Of a stretch of 35,780 nt of DNA, positions 7,080 to 15,892 are shown one piece after another; position 1 is the first letter of the stretch; each line of letters starts with the position of its first letter. The DNA is taken from assembly GCA_900759105.1 (NCBI GenBank), contig CAAETY010000120.1, positions 1-35,780 on the forward strand, written 5' to 3'. Under the pieces are notes generated by a model, which saw only the letters and a program-made list of their open reading frames with translations, was not told where the DNA came from and did no database searches. The stretch is from Peptococcaceae bacterium (GTDB lineage: Bacteria > Bacillota > Peptococcia > Peptococcales > Peptococcaceae). A program made the position numbers and the translations under genes.

Positions 7080-7829
7080 ATGTACAAATTTGATATTAAG
7101 AACCTAAATTTATACTACGGTGATTTTCATGCTTTGCATGGTATCAACATTGGTATTACTCCCAATGAAATCACTGCCTTTATCGGGCCTTCCGGATGCG
7201 GGAAATCCACTTTACTGAAAGCTCTCAACCGCATGAATGACATGGTTGAAGGATGTCGGATTGAAGGGGAGGTGCTTTTAGACAATGAAAATATTTACGG
7301 AGGTATGGATGTGAATCTTCTTCGTAAACGTGTTGGGATGGTATTTCAAAAGCCAAACCCATTTCCAATGAGTATTTACGACAATATTGCTTATGGTCCG
7401 CGTACTCATGGCATCAAAAATAAGGCAGAGCTTGATGAAATTGTGGAACGTTCTTTGACAAGTGCTGCGATTTGGGATGAAGTAAAGGATCGTCTTAAAA
7501 AATCGGCGCTTGGTCTTTCCGGTGGTCAGCAGCAGCGTATTTGTGTGGCGCGTGCCTTGGCTGTTAATCCGGAGGTGCTTCTTATGGATGAACCAACAAG
7601 TGCCCTAGACCCAATATCCACTTCCAAGATTGAAGATTTGGTGCTTGAACTGAAAAAGGACTATACCATTGTTATCGTGACACACAATATGCAACAAGCA
7701 GCGCGTATTTCCGACAAAACAGCGTTTTTCCTTTTAGGAGATTTGGTTGAGTTTAATGATACGCACACACTGTTTTCCACACCACATGATTCGCGCACTG
7801 AGGATTATATTACAGGGAGATTTGGTTGA
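7080..7829 (+). CDS. pstB: Phosphate ABC transporter ATPase PstB
   Basis: 249 residues, the cytoplasmic motor of the importer. Walker A is GPSGCGKST (36-44), the signature LSGGQ is at 146-150, and Walker B with the catalytic Glu is LLMDEPTSALDP (Asp170-Glu171). KPNPFPMSIYDNI, typical of PstB, distinguishes it from other importer ATPases. The gene starts eight bases after pstA and its stop overlaps the phoU start. Confidence 0.96.
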   Translation: MYKFDIKNLNLYYGDFHALHGINIGITPNEITAFIGPSGCGKSTLLKALNRMNDMVEGCRIEGEVLLDNENIYGGMDVNLLRKRVGMVFQKPNPFPMSIYDNIAYGPRTHGIKNKAELDEIVERSLTSAAIWDEVKDRLKKSALGLSGGQQQRICVARALAVNPEVLLMDEPTSALDPISTSKIEDLVLELKKDYTIVIVTHNMQQAARISDKTAFFLLGDLVEFNDTHTLFSTPHDSRTEDYITGRFG

Positions 7830-8479
7830 TGAGAGATGTATATGTCGGTCAGCTTGAAAAGCTGAATCAAGAAATGATTGAAATTGGTAATTTCTGTGAA
7901 CAAGCTATTAAGGATGCATCGGAATCTTTGATTAACGGTGACACCGTACTGGCAAAGAAGGTGCTGACCTATGAAGCGTTGTTTGATGAACGTGAATATG
8001 TGATTGAAGCCTTGTGTAATCGATTGCTGCTGTTGCAACAACCGGTTGCCGGTGACTTGCGTGCGATTACAGCATCTTCGAAGATGCTTGCAAATTTGGT
8101 ACGAATCGGTATGCAGGCAGTGGATATTTGTGAAACCATGCTTCGTAAGGAAATTAATCAAAAACCGGTTGAAATGGCGTATTTTCAGGAGCTTTCCGAA
8201 GCAGTTTGTCGTATGATACATGACGTCATGAAGGCATTTGCCGACAAAAATCTTCAAGCGGCGCATGATGTTATTGAATACGATGAAGTGGTAGATGAAT
8301 TTTTTTACAAGACCAAGCATAATATTGCCGAATTATTTAAGACAGCTGAATCCCGTGAGGATACAGATTGTGCCCTTGATTTATTAATGATTGACAAGTA
8401 TTATGAACGTATGGGTGATCATTGTGTAAAGATTGCTCAACAAGTGATTTACATGATCAGTGATAAATTAAACAAATAA
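7829..8479 (+). CDS. phoU: Phosphate-signalling protein PhoU
   Basis: 216 residues from the ATG at 7829, one base overlapping the pstB stop; AGGGAGA lies nine bases upstream. A TTG three bases earlier is a possible but less likely start. The protein is all-helical with two PhoU repeats, with the E-D/E-E-x-E-type metal patches seen in EALFDEREYVIE and EYDEVVDEF and the family block YYERMGDHCVKIAQQ near the end. PhoU links the transporter to the PhoR kinase and damps signalling when phosphate is plentiful. Confidence 0.93.
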   Translation: MRDVYVGQLEKLNQEMIEIGNFCEQAIKDASESLINGDTVLAKKVLTYEALFDEREYVIEALCNRLLLLQQPVAGDLRAITASSKMLANLVRIGMQAVDICETMLRKEINQKPVEMAYFQELSEAVCRMIHDVMKAFADKNLQAAHDVIEYDEVVDEFFYKTKHNIAELFKTAESREDTDCALDLLMIDKYYERMGDHCVKIAQQVIYMISDKLNK

Positions 8480-8501
8480 TGACCCCAAGGAGGGGAAAAC
8501 A

Positions 8502-9173
8502 GTGATTTATTGTGTGGAAGACGAAGCCGGCATTCGCAATATGATGGTCTACACGTTGGAGGCTGCTGGCCTCGAAGCCAAAGGGATTGAAGATGGCGCA
8601 GCGCTCTACGATGCACTCAAGGAGCAGATACCAACCTTGATTATTTTGGACATTATGTTGCCGGATGAGGATGGTATTTCTATTTTGAAAAAACTGCGCG
8701 TGCAATCAAGCACCCAGCGTGTGCCTGTTATTATGGCAACGGCCAAGGGCAGTGAGTATGATAAGGTTATTGGATTGGATTCCGGTGCAGATGATTACCT
8801 TGTGAAGCCCTTCGGTATGATGGAAATGGTCTCTCGTGTGCGTGCTGTCTTGCGTCGTGCGGTACAGGATGAGGAACCGTCGATTCAGTTGGGGGATTTG
8901 GTGTTAAATCCAAATTCTCACGTGGTGCTGGCAAATGGCGAACAGGTAGATTTAACATACAAAGAATTTGAAATGCTTTCCATGCTTATGAGTAATCCTG
9001 GCCGCGTATTTACTCGCCAGCAGTTTTTAACCTGTATTTGGGATCAAGACTATGATGGTGAAACCAGAACTGTCGATGTTCACATTCGGAATTTGCGTCA
9101 AAAACTGGGAGAATGCGGAAACTATATCAACACTGTACGTGGTGTAGGGTATAGAATGGAGGTTACTCAGTGA
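8502..9173 (+). CDS. Response regulator, PhoP/PhoB (OmpR) type
   Basis: 223 residues from a GTG start behind AAGGAGGGG. The receiver domain has the acidic pair Glu6-Asp7, the phosphorylation site Asp50 (LIILDIMLP) and Lys102 (VKPFG). The C-terminal winged helix (about 130-223) shows the OmpR-type block VDVHIRNLRQKLG. Position after phoU and before a PhoR-like kinase indicates control of the phosphate regulon, probably including this operon. The stop overlaps the kinase start by four bases (GTGA). Confidence 0.92.
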   Translation: MIYCVEDEAGIRNMMVYTLEAAGLEAKGIEDGAALYDALKEQIPTLIILDIMLPDEDGISILKKLRVQSSTQRVPVIMATAKGSEYDKVIGLDSGADDYLVKPFGMMEMVSRVRAVLRRAVQDEEPSIQLGDLVLNPNSHVVLANGEQVDLTYKEFEMLSMLMSNPGRVFTRQQFLTCIWDQDYDGETRTVDVHIRNLRQKLGECGNYINTVRGVGYRMEVTQ

Positions 9174-10852
9174 AAAAGCGCGTCTTTTTGACCGTCTTTG
9201 GCACAGCGTTGATTACTGTGTTGGTGAGTGTTATGTTGCTGGTGGGTGTTACCTATCAATACATTAACAAAGAAACAAAAAATCAAATGAGTGCGCAGTT
9301 GAATTATTTGGCGGCGATGGTTGAAAGCCAAGGCGAAGATTACCTTCAGGATTTGGATGATTCGCGGTATCGGATTACCTTGATAGCTGCTGATGGCACG
9401 GTCCTTTTTGATAATTGGAGCGATGCCAATAAAATGGAGAATCATGGTAAGCGACAAGAGTTTATTGAAGCGCAAAGCAATGGCACCGCTGAGGTGGAAC
9501 GTAACTCCGACACGTTTACGGAACGGTTGATTTATGCAGCAAAACGATTGGATGATCAATCTGTTTTGCGATTAGCGACAGACGATATTTCTCTGGAAGG
9601 TGTGCTGTGGCTGTTGGCACGACCTACAATGTTGCTATTACTTGGTGTGCTGATATTAACCTGGTTTGTGGCAAAACGTCTTTCTCGTTGCATCGTTGAA
9701 CCGCTGAATACCATTGATTTGGATAATCCACTGGCCAATGAAACCTATGATGAGCTTATGCCACTGTTGTCACGCATAGAGCAGCAACATGAAGAAATCC
9801 GCAATCAGTCTGTATTGCTCAATCAGCAGCGCAATGAATTTCAAATTGTCATTGACAACATGGAAGAAGGCTTGGTGCTTCTCAACAAAGATGGACGTAT
9901 TCTTTTAATGAATCGCAGTGCTACCCACTTATTGGATGTGCAGGATGAAGACTACATTGGCAGAGATTTTCTGCTATTGGGTGATGAACCAAAGCTTCAT
10001 AAGCTCCTGAATAAAGTCTACAATGGCAAAAACTATAGCGTAAGTGTCGAAATGGATAACAAGAATTATGAAATCCATGGGAATCCGGTTTTCTCCGACG
10101 ATGATATTCAAGGGGTTGTGCTCTTCTATATGGATGTAACAGAAAAAATGGAAGCGGAGCAGCTTCGCCGTGAATTTAGTGCCAATGTATCCCATGAACT
10201 CAAAACACCGTTGCATAGCATTTCCGGTTGTGCGGAGCTTTTACTGAATAATATGGTTAAGGAAGAAGATCAACCGCAATTTTTGCAGCAGATTTATGAT
10301 GAGGCACAACATATGGTGGCGCTTGTCGAAAACATTATCAGCATTTCTAAGTTAGATGAAACGTCTGAAGAGCTTCCGCTTGAAGCCATTGATTTGTTGG
10401 CAATGAGCAAGGATGTGGTGAAGCAACTGATGCCTCATGCGCAGATGAAGGGCATCGAGATGGATGTAAGTGGCGAAAGTGTCGTCATTAAAGGTGTTCA
10501 TACGCTGATTCATGAAATGATTTACAATCTTTGTGATAATGCCATTAAGTACAACAAGGATCATGGCCGTGTATCGGTTGTAATCACTAAGAATAAGGAT
10601 GAAGCGGTATTCAAAGTAAAAGATACCGGCATTGGCATTCCCGAAGACAAAGTCGACCGCGTTTTTGAACGTTTCTATCGTGTCGATAAGAGTCATTCGC
10701 GTGCCAGAGGCGGTACCGGCTTAGGATTATCAATCGTAAAGCATGCGGCAATTCGACATAACGCAACCATTAAGGTAAAAAGCAAGGTGGGCAAGGGAAC
10801 AACAATTACCGTTCGCTTTCCATTAAAGAAGAAAACCGCTAAAAAGAAATAA
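9170..10852 (+). CDS. phoR: Sensor histidine kinase, PhoR type
   Basis: 560 residues from a GTG that overlaps the regulator stop, so the pair is translationally coupled. Order: membrane segment 6-28, extracytoplasmic domain about 30-143, second membrane segment about 145-167, a short linker, PAS domain about 220-325, HisKA with His342 (SHELKTP), then the ATPase domain with the N box (CDNAIKYN), DTGIGIP and GTGLGLS. It should phosphorylate the neighbouring regulator when phosphate is low. The presence of PhoU and Pst next to it fits the usual scheme in which the transporter state is read by PhoR. Confidence 0.92.
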   Translation: MKKRVFLTVFGTALITVLVSVMLLVGVTYQYINKETKNQMSAQLNYLAAMVESQGEDYLQDLDDSRYRITLIAADGTVLFDNWSDANKMENHGKRQEFIEAQSNGTAEVERNSDTFTERLIYAAKRLDDQSVLRLATDDISLEGVLWLLARPTMLLLLGVLILTWFVAKRLSRCIVEPLNTIDLDNPLANETYDELMPLLSRIEQQHEEIRNQSVLLNQQRNEFQIVIDNMEEGLVLLNKDGRILLMNRSATHLLDVQDEDYIGRDFLLLGDEPKLHKLLNKVYNGKNYSVSVEMDNKNYEIHGNPVFSDDDIQGVVLFYMDVTEKMEAEQLRREFSANVSHELKTPLHSISGCAELLLNNMVKEEDQPQFLQQIYDEAQHMVALVENIISISKLDETSEELPLEAIDLLAMSKDVVKQLMPHAQMKGIEMDVSGESVVIKGVHTLIHEMIYNLCDNAIKYNKDHGRVSVVITKNKDEAVFKVKDTGIGIPEDKVDRVFERFYRVDKSHSRARGGTGLGLSIVKHAAIRHNATIKVKSKVGKGTTITVRFPLKKKTAKKK

Positions 10853-10901
10853 AAAAAGTCTGACCGGTGCAATCTATGGATTACACCGGTCAGACTTTTT
10901 T
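10853..10901. terminator. Bidirectional terminator between phoR and the PfpI-like gene
   Basis: A perfect stem (10853-10869 with 10884-10900, core GTCTGACCGGTG) has A-runs on one side and T-runs on the other, so it can end both the pst-pho transcript and the convergent minus-strand gene. Confidence 0.9.
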
Positions 10902-10908
10902 GTAATGA

Positions 10909-11487
10909 TTAAATTTCAATCTTTGCGCCGAGAAGTTTTACAAATTCACGACAAATTGCAGTATTACCAGGCCAAGCCGGAGAAGTAACAAGGTTTCTAT
11001 CAACGACTGCTTCGTCTGCAGCGACTTCAACATATTCGCCGCCGGCAAGGTTGATGTCCGGGCCTACAGCCGGATAAGCGGTTGCTTTGTAGCCGGAGAG
11101 TACACCAGCTGCGGTGAGCACCTGTGGACCATGGCAGATTGCTGCAACAGGCTTGTTGGCTGCAAAGAATTCAGTAACAATTTCAATTACACGAGGGTTC
11201 AAACGGATGTATTCCGGTGCGCGACCGCCGGTAATGAAAAGCCCTTCATAATCAGCGGTGTTGACAGCATCGAAATCAGCAGTAAGTGCAAAATTATGAC
11301 CAGTCAATTCGGTATAGGTTTGTTTGCCGAGAAAATCATGAACAGCTGTAGCAACAGTATCGCCGGCTTTTTTGTCCGGACAGACTGCATCAACCTGATA
11401 ACCCAACATAGAAAGTGCTTGGAAAGGTACCATGGTTTCGTAGTCTTCAGTAAAATCACCGCAAAGTAATAAAATTTTCTTACTCAT
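10909..11487 (-). CDS. DJ-1/PfpI family protein
   Basis: 192 residues with AAGGAGG before the ATG. The nucleophile elbow AAICHGPQ places Cys118 next to His119, as in the PfpI/YhbO group; the upstream acid is likely in the DFTEDYE block. Members are class I amidotransferase-fold proteins reported as stress proteins, glyoxalases or deglycases, with debated activity. The gene stands alone, with its own promoter (11544-11572) and a palindrome in the 5' leader (11511-11526). Confidence 0.9.
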   Translation of the reverse strand: MSKKILLLCGDFTEDYETMVPFQALSMLGYQVDAVCPDKKAGDTVATAVHDFLGKQTYTELTGHNFALTADFDAVNTADYEGLFITGGRAPEYIRLNPRVIEIVTEFFAANKPVAAICHGPQVLTAAGVLSGYKATAYPAVGPDINLAGGEYVEVAADEAVVDRNLVTSPAWPGNTAICREFVKLLGAKIEI

Positions 11488-11510
11488 AATCGTTCCTCCT
11501 TAAAGGATAG

Positions 11511-11526
11511 ACCATCAAACGATGGT
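11511..11526. promoter_or_regulatory. Palindrome in the leader of the PfpI-like gene
   Basis: ACCATC (11511-11516) and GATGGT (11521-11526) form a perfect inverted repeat with an AAAC spacer, between the predicted transcription start and the ribosome site. It could be an operator or a small RNA hairpin. Confidence 0.4.
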
Positions 11527-11543
11527 GTTTTATTTGCTTATAT

Positions 11544-11572
11544 TTTATCACTTTTGATTTGTAGTGGTTCAA
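11544..11572 (-). promoter_or_regulatory. Promoter of the PfpI-like gene
   Basis: On the minus strand TTGAAC (11567-11572) and GATAAA (11544-11549) are separated by 17 bases. Confidence 0.5.
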
Positions 11573-11650
11573 GTAATAGCACGTTTTTACCAAATAAAAA
11601 TATATACCAATATGGACAGATTAATTTTTTTGACTATTAAAATACGAAAA

Positions 11651-11680
11651 GCCACAGGCGAAATGCTTGTCGTCTGTGGC
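11651..11680 (-). terminator. Terminator of the small membrane protein gene
   Basis: GCCACAGGCGA (11651-11661) pairs with 11670-11680 (one G-U). On the minus strand the stem is followed by a T-rich stretch. Confidence 0.7.
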
Positions 11681-11689
11681 CGGAAAATA

Positions 11690-11941
11690 TCATTCTTGCT
11701 GAGTGGATGCTTTGGTCGATTGATTAGCGTGCTGTTCGTTGCACAGCTTTAAAAGCGTAGCCTGTGATTCTTGCAATTCTTCCAGCTTTTGCTCAATCTC
11801 GCGTTTTTGCTGTTCGATATATTCACGCTGCTCACGAAAACGTCCGGGTAAGCTAAACACAATGATTAGCATGCCAAGCTGAACAACCAAAGCAATCAAG
11901 CCGCCAATTAAAGAAAATACTGGATCGTCAACAGTAATCAT
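11690..11941 (-). CDS. Small membrane protein with coiled-coil tail
   Basis: 83 residues from the ATG at 11941, chosen because AAGGAG lies eight bases upstream; a GTG nine bases earlier overlaps that site. Residues 8-32 form one membrane segment (IGGLIALVVQLGMLIIVF), followed by a charged amphipathic coiled coil (about 36-68, rich in Glu, Gln and Lys) and a polar tail. I do not recognise the family. The layout suggests a bitopic protein whose tail forms oligomers in the cytoplasm. It has its own promoter and terminator, so it is probably a real monocistronic gene. Confidence 0.75.
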   Translation of the reverse strand: MITVDDPVFSLIGGLIALVVQLGMLIIVFSLPGRFREQREYIEQQKREIEQKLEELQESQATLLKLCNEQHANQSTKASTQQE

Positions 11942-12016
11942 AAGAACCACTCCTTGGTATATTTAGTAGAAGGTATCTTGTAAATTGTCTTTGTTCCTGT
12001 GCTATACTTTTTTATT

Positions 12017-12045
12017 ATAATATCAAGAGAGAGAATTAATGTCAA
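12017..12045 (-). promoter_or_regulatory. Promoter of the small membrane protein gene
   Basis: On the minus strand a consensus TTGACA (12040-12045) and TATTAT (12017-12022) have a 17-base spacer, a strong sigma-A type promoter. Confidence 0.7.
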
Positions 12046-12111
12046 CATTTTGCAAGTCATTGATATAATATTAAAGACGGTTTTTCTTTTAATTGGGTGA
12101 GACAAAGAAAT

Positions 12112-12140
12112 TTGCTTATTGTTAAAGCCTATATTATACT
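12112..12140 (+). promoter_or_regulatory. Promoter of the DUF1836 gene
   Basis: TTGCTT (12112-12117) and TATACT (12135-12140) with a 17-base spacer, 27 bases before the start codon. Confidence 0.6.
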
Positions 12141-12166
12141 AGATTGTGAGAAAAGGAGGGCGTTTT

Positions 12167-12778
12167 ATGAAGGATTATTCACAGGAGCTCAATGCGTGGG
12201 CGGAGGAATTAAGTGCTGTCCATTTGCCACGTTGGGATGAGCTGCCGAGCTTGAATCTTTACATGGATCAGGTGTTGGAATATATCAACGACACGTTGTC
12301 TTTTCTGGTGGTTCAACCGCATGGTAGAAACGAAAAACTCAGGGGCGATGACAAGCTTTTGACTGCTGCAATGATTAATAACTATGTTAAACAAAAACTG
12401 CTTCCTAAACCGGAAAAGAAGCGATACCAACGTAAACATCTTGCCTGCATGATTGTTTATGTATTGCTCAAACAGGTTTTGCCACTTACGGATATTCAAA
12501 AAGGTATTTATTTGCAGCTTGAACTGTGTGATAGAGAGTTTCAAGTGGCTTATGATTTATTTTGTCAAAAAATGGAAATGGGCTTGGCTTATGTATCAGA
12601 TTTAACCCGTGGTCAAGTGATGGATGAGCAGGCATATTCCACAATGCCGGTGACTGTTTTGGGTACAAGCATGGCCGCCCTTTCTTTGGCGACTAAACTC
12701 ATTGCGCAGAAGGTGTTGGCGCTTAATAATAGTGAAGATGATAGCAATGATTTTGCTATAGAAACAGATACACATTAA
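12167..12778 (+). CDS. DUF1836 domain protein, MerR-like HTH
   Basis: 203 residues from the ATG at 12167 behind AAAAGGAGGG; an in-frame GTG at 12146 precedes that site and is rejected. The block LPRWDELPSLNLYMDQVLEYIND, then MINNYVKQKLLPKPEKKRYQRKH, is characteristic of DUF1836. The second block resembles a MerR-type winged helix that binds DNA. A hydrophobic stretch (TVLGTSMAALSLATKLIA, about 170-187) is near the end. Its target is unknown. Confidence 0.85.
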   Translation: MKDYSQELNAWAEELSAVHLPRWDELPSLNLYMDQVLEYINDTLSFLVVQPHGRNEKLRGDDKLLTAAMINNYVKQKLLPKPEKKRYQRKHLACMIVYVLLKQVLPLTDIQKGIYLQLELCDREFQVAYDLFCQKMEMGLAYVSDLTRGQVMDEQAYSTMPVTVLGTSMAALSLATKLIAQKVLALNNSEDDSNDFAIETDTH

Positions 12779-12783
12779 AAATA

Positions 12784-12875
12784 GCCACCGTTTTGAATGA
12801 ATGGGCTTCAAATTGTTAGCATTAAATCTCTAACGCTTGAGGTCACTCCATTTGAAAGCGGTGGCTGTTTTTTTT
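12784..12875. terminator. Large compound hairpin between convergent genes
   Basis: GCCACCG (12784-12790) pairs with CGGTGGC (12859-12865) and is followed by eight T. The 68-base interior contains further complementary segments, including GTTAG with CTAAC. It ends the DUF1836 transcript; the T run overlaps the stop of the opposite gene. Confidence 0.7.
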
Positions 12876-13179
12876 ATTGCCGTTGTTTAGATTCGACCGA
12901 TTGCATACGTTCACTCATAGATTGATATTTATCACGTCGATCATCAATTTTGCAAACGGTATAGACGCGTGGCACGCCATCTTCAAAAAGTGCTTCTTGC
13001 ATGCGTTGCACACATTGGTAAAGGTCAGTGAGTTCGCCTTCTAAAGTGGTGCCCATGGGGTTAAGCGCATAGGTGACATTTGGATCCGCTTTAGCAATGT
13101 CAAGGGCACGCGCAATACAAGGGCTGCAGCTGGTAGAATCCATTCCCATTGGAATGAGGGTGAGTTCCATAAGAGCCAT
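12874..13179 (-). CDS. UPF0045 / MTH1187 family thiamine-binding-like protein
   Basis: 101 residues, with AAAGGAGG before the ATG. The pattern ELTLIPMG, then ALDIAKADPNVTYALNPMGTTLEGEL, matches the MTH1187/YkoF-like (DUF77) family, whose small ferredoxin-like subunits form tetramers and bind thiamine or related compounds in some members. The C-terminal tail is charged. No thiamine gene lies nearby, so the role is inferred from the fold only. Confidence 0.85.
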   Translation of the reverse strand: MALMELTLIPMGMDSTSCSPCIARALDIAKADPNVTYALNPMGTTLEGELTDLYQCVQRMQEALFEDGVPRVYTVCKIDDRRDKYQSMSERMQSVESKQRQ

Positions 13180-13238
13180 TATGAGGCCTCCTTTGTAGGT
13201 ATTATTTTCGAAAAAAACAGTGAACGCTAGAGAATACG

Positions 13239-13267
13239 GTGTTATTTAGTGTTGTATTTGCTATAAT
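13239..13267 (+). promoter_or_regulatory. Possible promoter of the DJ-1 / PBP unit
   Basis: A perfect TATAAT (13262-13267) lies 58 bases before the gene start; the -35 box (GTGTTA) is weak. Confidence 0.45.
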
Positions 13268-13324
13268 GTTTGTATGATTCACATTATAGCATAAGGATAG
13301 TCATTATTATAGGAGGCAATTATA

Positions 13325-13903
13325 ATGGATAAACGTATTTGTGTTTTACTCGCACCTGGTTATGAAGAAATCGAAGCATTGACCCCTGTGGATTATTTGC
13401 GTCGTGCCGGTGCAATGGTCGACATTGTTAGTACCACTGAAGAAATCACCGTTCCTAGTGCACACCAAGTATTGGTACAAGCGGATACTTTCTTGGACGA
13501 TATCAAGAGTGACGATTATGAAATGGTCGTTATTCCGGGCGGGCTTCCGGGCGTACCAAATCTTATTGCCAATGAAAAGGTGATGACCTTCCTTAAGGAA
13601 ATGCACGATAAAACTAAATGGGTAACATCACTTTGCGCAGGTCCTGCAGTGCTTGATGCAGCAGGCATCTTGGCAGGCAAGGCAACCACTTGCTATCCGG
13701 GTTGGGAAGAAAAGCTTAAAAATATTGGTAGCTTCAGTGAAGACACTGTTGTAGTAGACGGGCACGTGATTACTGCACGTGGTGCCGGGGCTGCAGGATA
13801 TTTTGCCCTTGCATTGGTAGAGCAGCTTTTTGGTGCTGAAAAAGCTTCCGAAGTGAAGTCTGCTGTTGTAATGGACATTGTTGAGAAGAATCTCGGGTTA
13901 TAA
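13325..13903 (+). CDS. DJ-1/ThiJ family protein
   Basis: 192 residues behind ATAGGAGG. Glu17 (YEEIE) and Cys104 (SLCAGP) occupy the conserved DJ-1 active site, and RGAGAAGYFALALVEQLFG matches the family C-terminus. This is the YajL/DJ-1 branch, distinct from the PfpI-like protein encoded at 10909-11487. Reported roles include oxidative-stress protection and glyoxalase or deglycase activity. A penicillin-binding protein gene follows after 18 bases, so the two may be co-transcribed. Confidence 0.92.
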   Translation: MDKRICVLLAPGYEEIEALTPVDYLRRAGAMVDIVSTTEEITVPSAHQVLVQADTFLDDIKSDDYEMVVIPGGLPGVPNLIANEKVMTFLKEMHDKTKWVTSLCAGPAVLDAAGILAGKATTCYPGWEEKLKNIGSFSEDTVVVDGHVITARGAGAAGYFALALVEQLFGAEKASEVKSAVVMDIVEKNLGL

Positions 13904-13921
13904 TAAGGGTTGTATTAAAGG

Positions 13922-15745
13922 ATGAAAAAATTAATAGTAATGACCTTATTGTTGCTCTGTGCAACAGTAACCTTTGCAGGCTGTGAAAGCAAGGAAACGC
14001 AAACACAGTTAGATAGTGCTTTGTCTGCAATGGAAACTATGAATGCAGAAAAGGTGCTTGCAATATGTGATGAAAACACTAAGCAATCAGTTTCTACGGA
14101 AGTAATGCAGGAACGCATGGATGCGGTTTATCATGCGCTTTCTGTTGAAAGTGTGGATTATAAGCATGCATCTCGCAATAAAAAAGCAAGCAACGATAAG
14201 CAAGCAGTTTTTGATGTGGACGTAGTTATGACCACGCCTAGTGGGGATGTTAAGACAACAGCACAGCTTGTGTTCACCACCAAAAATGAAAAAATGACAC
14301 TTTCATGGACACCACAGGCGGTTATGAGTGGGCTTAATGATAGCAACACTGTTGTTGTTGAATCCATTCAAGGGAAACGCGGAAGCATTTTGGCACGTAA
14401 TGGCGAGGTGCTTGCGCAGGATGACGAAAATGGTAATCGCGTATATCCGCAAGGTGAACTTACCGCGTCCTGTGTGGGATATGTACGTGCCGCTACTGCA
14501 GCGGAAATTGAAAGCGAAAGTGTAAAAGCGGTACCTATTGGTACTGAGGTTGGACGCAGTGGCTTTGAAAAAGCTTATCAAGATCGTTTGGTGGCGGCCA
14601 GCGGGATTAAAGTTTATTTAAGCGATGCAGCGGATAATATTATTTTTGAAAGTGAACCTCAGGATGGAGAAGATATTACGACAACAATTGACCTTGAAGT
14701 ACAGCAAATCGCTGCTGACAAGGTGAGTGGTGAATTTTCCGCTGTAGTGATGGTGGAACCATCCTCTGGGCAGGTGCTTGCAATGGTTGAAGGCAATTCT
14801 TATGACCCAAATAGTTGGCTCGATGCCAATATGAGCGAAGAAGATTACGCCGCTAATGTCGAAAGCGGTACTATTCCGGGGAATGGGCTTTTCGCAGATC
14901 GATTTACACCGGGCTCAACACAAAAGCTTTCTACCACGTATATTGGTTTGAAAAATGGGACATTAAATCAAGATTCCGGTTACGAAATCTACGGTGAGGA
15001 TTGGGCGCCTCCTGGTGGTTGGGGGAGCTATAAGGTGCATCGTGTAGTTCCATACAATGGCTGGGTAGATCTTAAGAGTGCCTTGGTTTATTCCGATAAT
15101 ATTTTCTTTGCACGTACCGGTTTGGATATGGGCTATGATGCGTTCAATAACGGAATGAAGTCTTTGGGATACGGTAAAAAGGTGCCGGGGGCTTATCCGG
15201 TGCAAACCAGTCAAATCACTGCCGATGGTGTGATTGCCGATGGACACGAAACCGGGCTTGCAGATTCTGCCTATGGTCAGTATCAAGTGCAAATTTCGCC
15301 GCTTCAACAGACTTTGATTTATGCATCTTTGCAAAACGGTGGAAAAATCATGAAGCCATGCTATTTGCTAGATGAAGAACCGGAGGTTTGGATTGACGGC
15401 GTGGCAACACAAGAAAATATTGATTTCATCAATGATGCTTTGCGTGATGCAGTACTTGAACAGCATCCATCAGCTGATGTTGAAGGCGCTAAGATTTCTG
15501 CAAAAACCGGGACTGCCGAAGTAGGGCCGGATGGTTCTACCAATCTTGGTTGGATTTGCGGTAGCGACCTCTCAAACCCAAATTGGACCATGTGTGTAAT
15601 GGTAAACTATGTTGAAGACCGTGGTGGTTCAGATGTCAATGCTGCTTATCTTGGAAGTATTATTACAGATCTCTATAAACAAAGCGGCGGGCCTTATGTT
15701 CCGAGCGGATTCGAAAAGGACGAAGAAACCTCCGAAAAGAAATAA
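13922..15745 (+). CDS. Lipoprotein penicillin-binding protein, class B3 (MecA/PbpC-like)
   Basis: 607 residues. A lipoprotein signal ends at FAGC with Cys21. Residues about 25-130 look like the NTF2-like MecA N-terminal domain, about 145-240 the PBP dimerisation domain (GKRGSILARNGEVLA), and 270-590 the transpeptidase with Ser332-x-x-Lys335 (STQK), Ser391-Asp-Asn393 and Lys528-Thr-Gly530. All catalytic motifs are intact, so it should cross-link peptidoglycan on the outer face of the membrane. This domain order is shared by B. subtilis PbpC and by S. aureus PBP2a, the latter with low beta-lactam affinity; affinity here cannot be read from sequence. The ribosome site is weak (AAAGG touching the ATG), so coupling to the DJ-1 gene upstream is possible. 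Confidence 0.92.
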   Translation: MKKLIVMTLLLLCATVTFAGCESKETQTQLDSALSAMETMNAEKVLAICDENTKQSVSTEVMQERMDAVYHALSVESVDYKHASRNKKASNDKQAVFDVDVVMTTPSGDVKTTAQLVFTTKNEKMTLSWTPQAVMSGLNDSNTVVVESIQGKRGSILARNGEVLAQDDENGNRVYPQGELTASCVGYVRAATAAEIESESVKAVPIGTEVGRSGFEKAYQDRLVAASGIKVYLSDAADNIIFESEPQDGEDITTTIDLEVQQIAADKVSGEFSAVVMVEPSSGQVLAMVEGNSYDPNSWLDANMSEEDYAANVESGTIPGNGLFADRFTPGSTQKLSTTYIGLKNGTLNQDSGYEIYGEDWAPPGGWGSYKVHRVVPYNGWVDLKSALVYSDNIFFARTGLDMGYDAFNNGMKSLGYGKKVPGAYPVQTSQITADGVIADGHETGLADSAYGQYQVQISPLQQTLIYASLQNGGKIMKPCYLLDEEPEVWIDGVATQENIDFINDALRDAVLEQHPSADVEGAKISAKTGTAEVGPDGSTNLGWICGSDLSNPNWTMCVMVNYVEDRGGSDVNAAYLGSIITDLYKQSGGPYVPSGFEKDEETSEKK

Positions 15746-15756
15746 TCAATGGTTAG

Positions 15757-15787
15757 AGCGTTGCTCCAATGGGGCAACGCTTGTTTC
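15757..15787 (+). terminator. Terminator after the PBP gene
   Basis: AGCGTTGC (15757-15764) pairs with GCAACGCT (15774-15781), extended by three inner pairs to an 11-bp stem, with a short T-rich tail. Confidence 0.75.
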
Positions 15788-15892
15788 GTGTGTGGAAATA
15801 TGGAAGCTTTACAACTTGACAAGCGGTATATTTATGCAGTAGTCTGAATGTATTCTGTCTGAGACAAATATCATTAAAAAAAGGAGAAAACC

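Noticed and set aside
12098..12110. GAGACAAAG near 12100 and GAGACAAA near 15860 as further copies of the element repeat
   Set aside because: Only the first eight or nine bases match and the GTGTCCC half is absent; chance is sufficient.
15746..15892. Lysine riboswitch before the lysO pair
   Set aside because: The gap is only 147 bases, begins with the PBP terminator and lacks the size and motifs of an L box.
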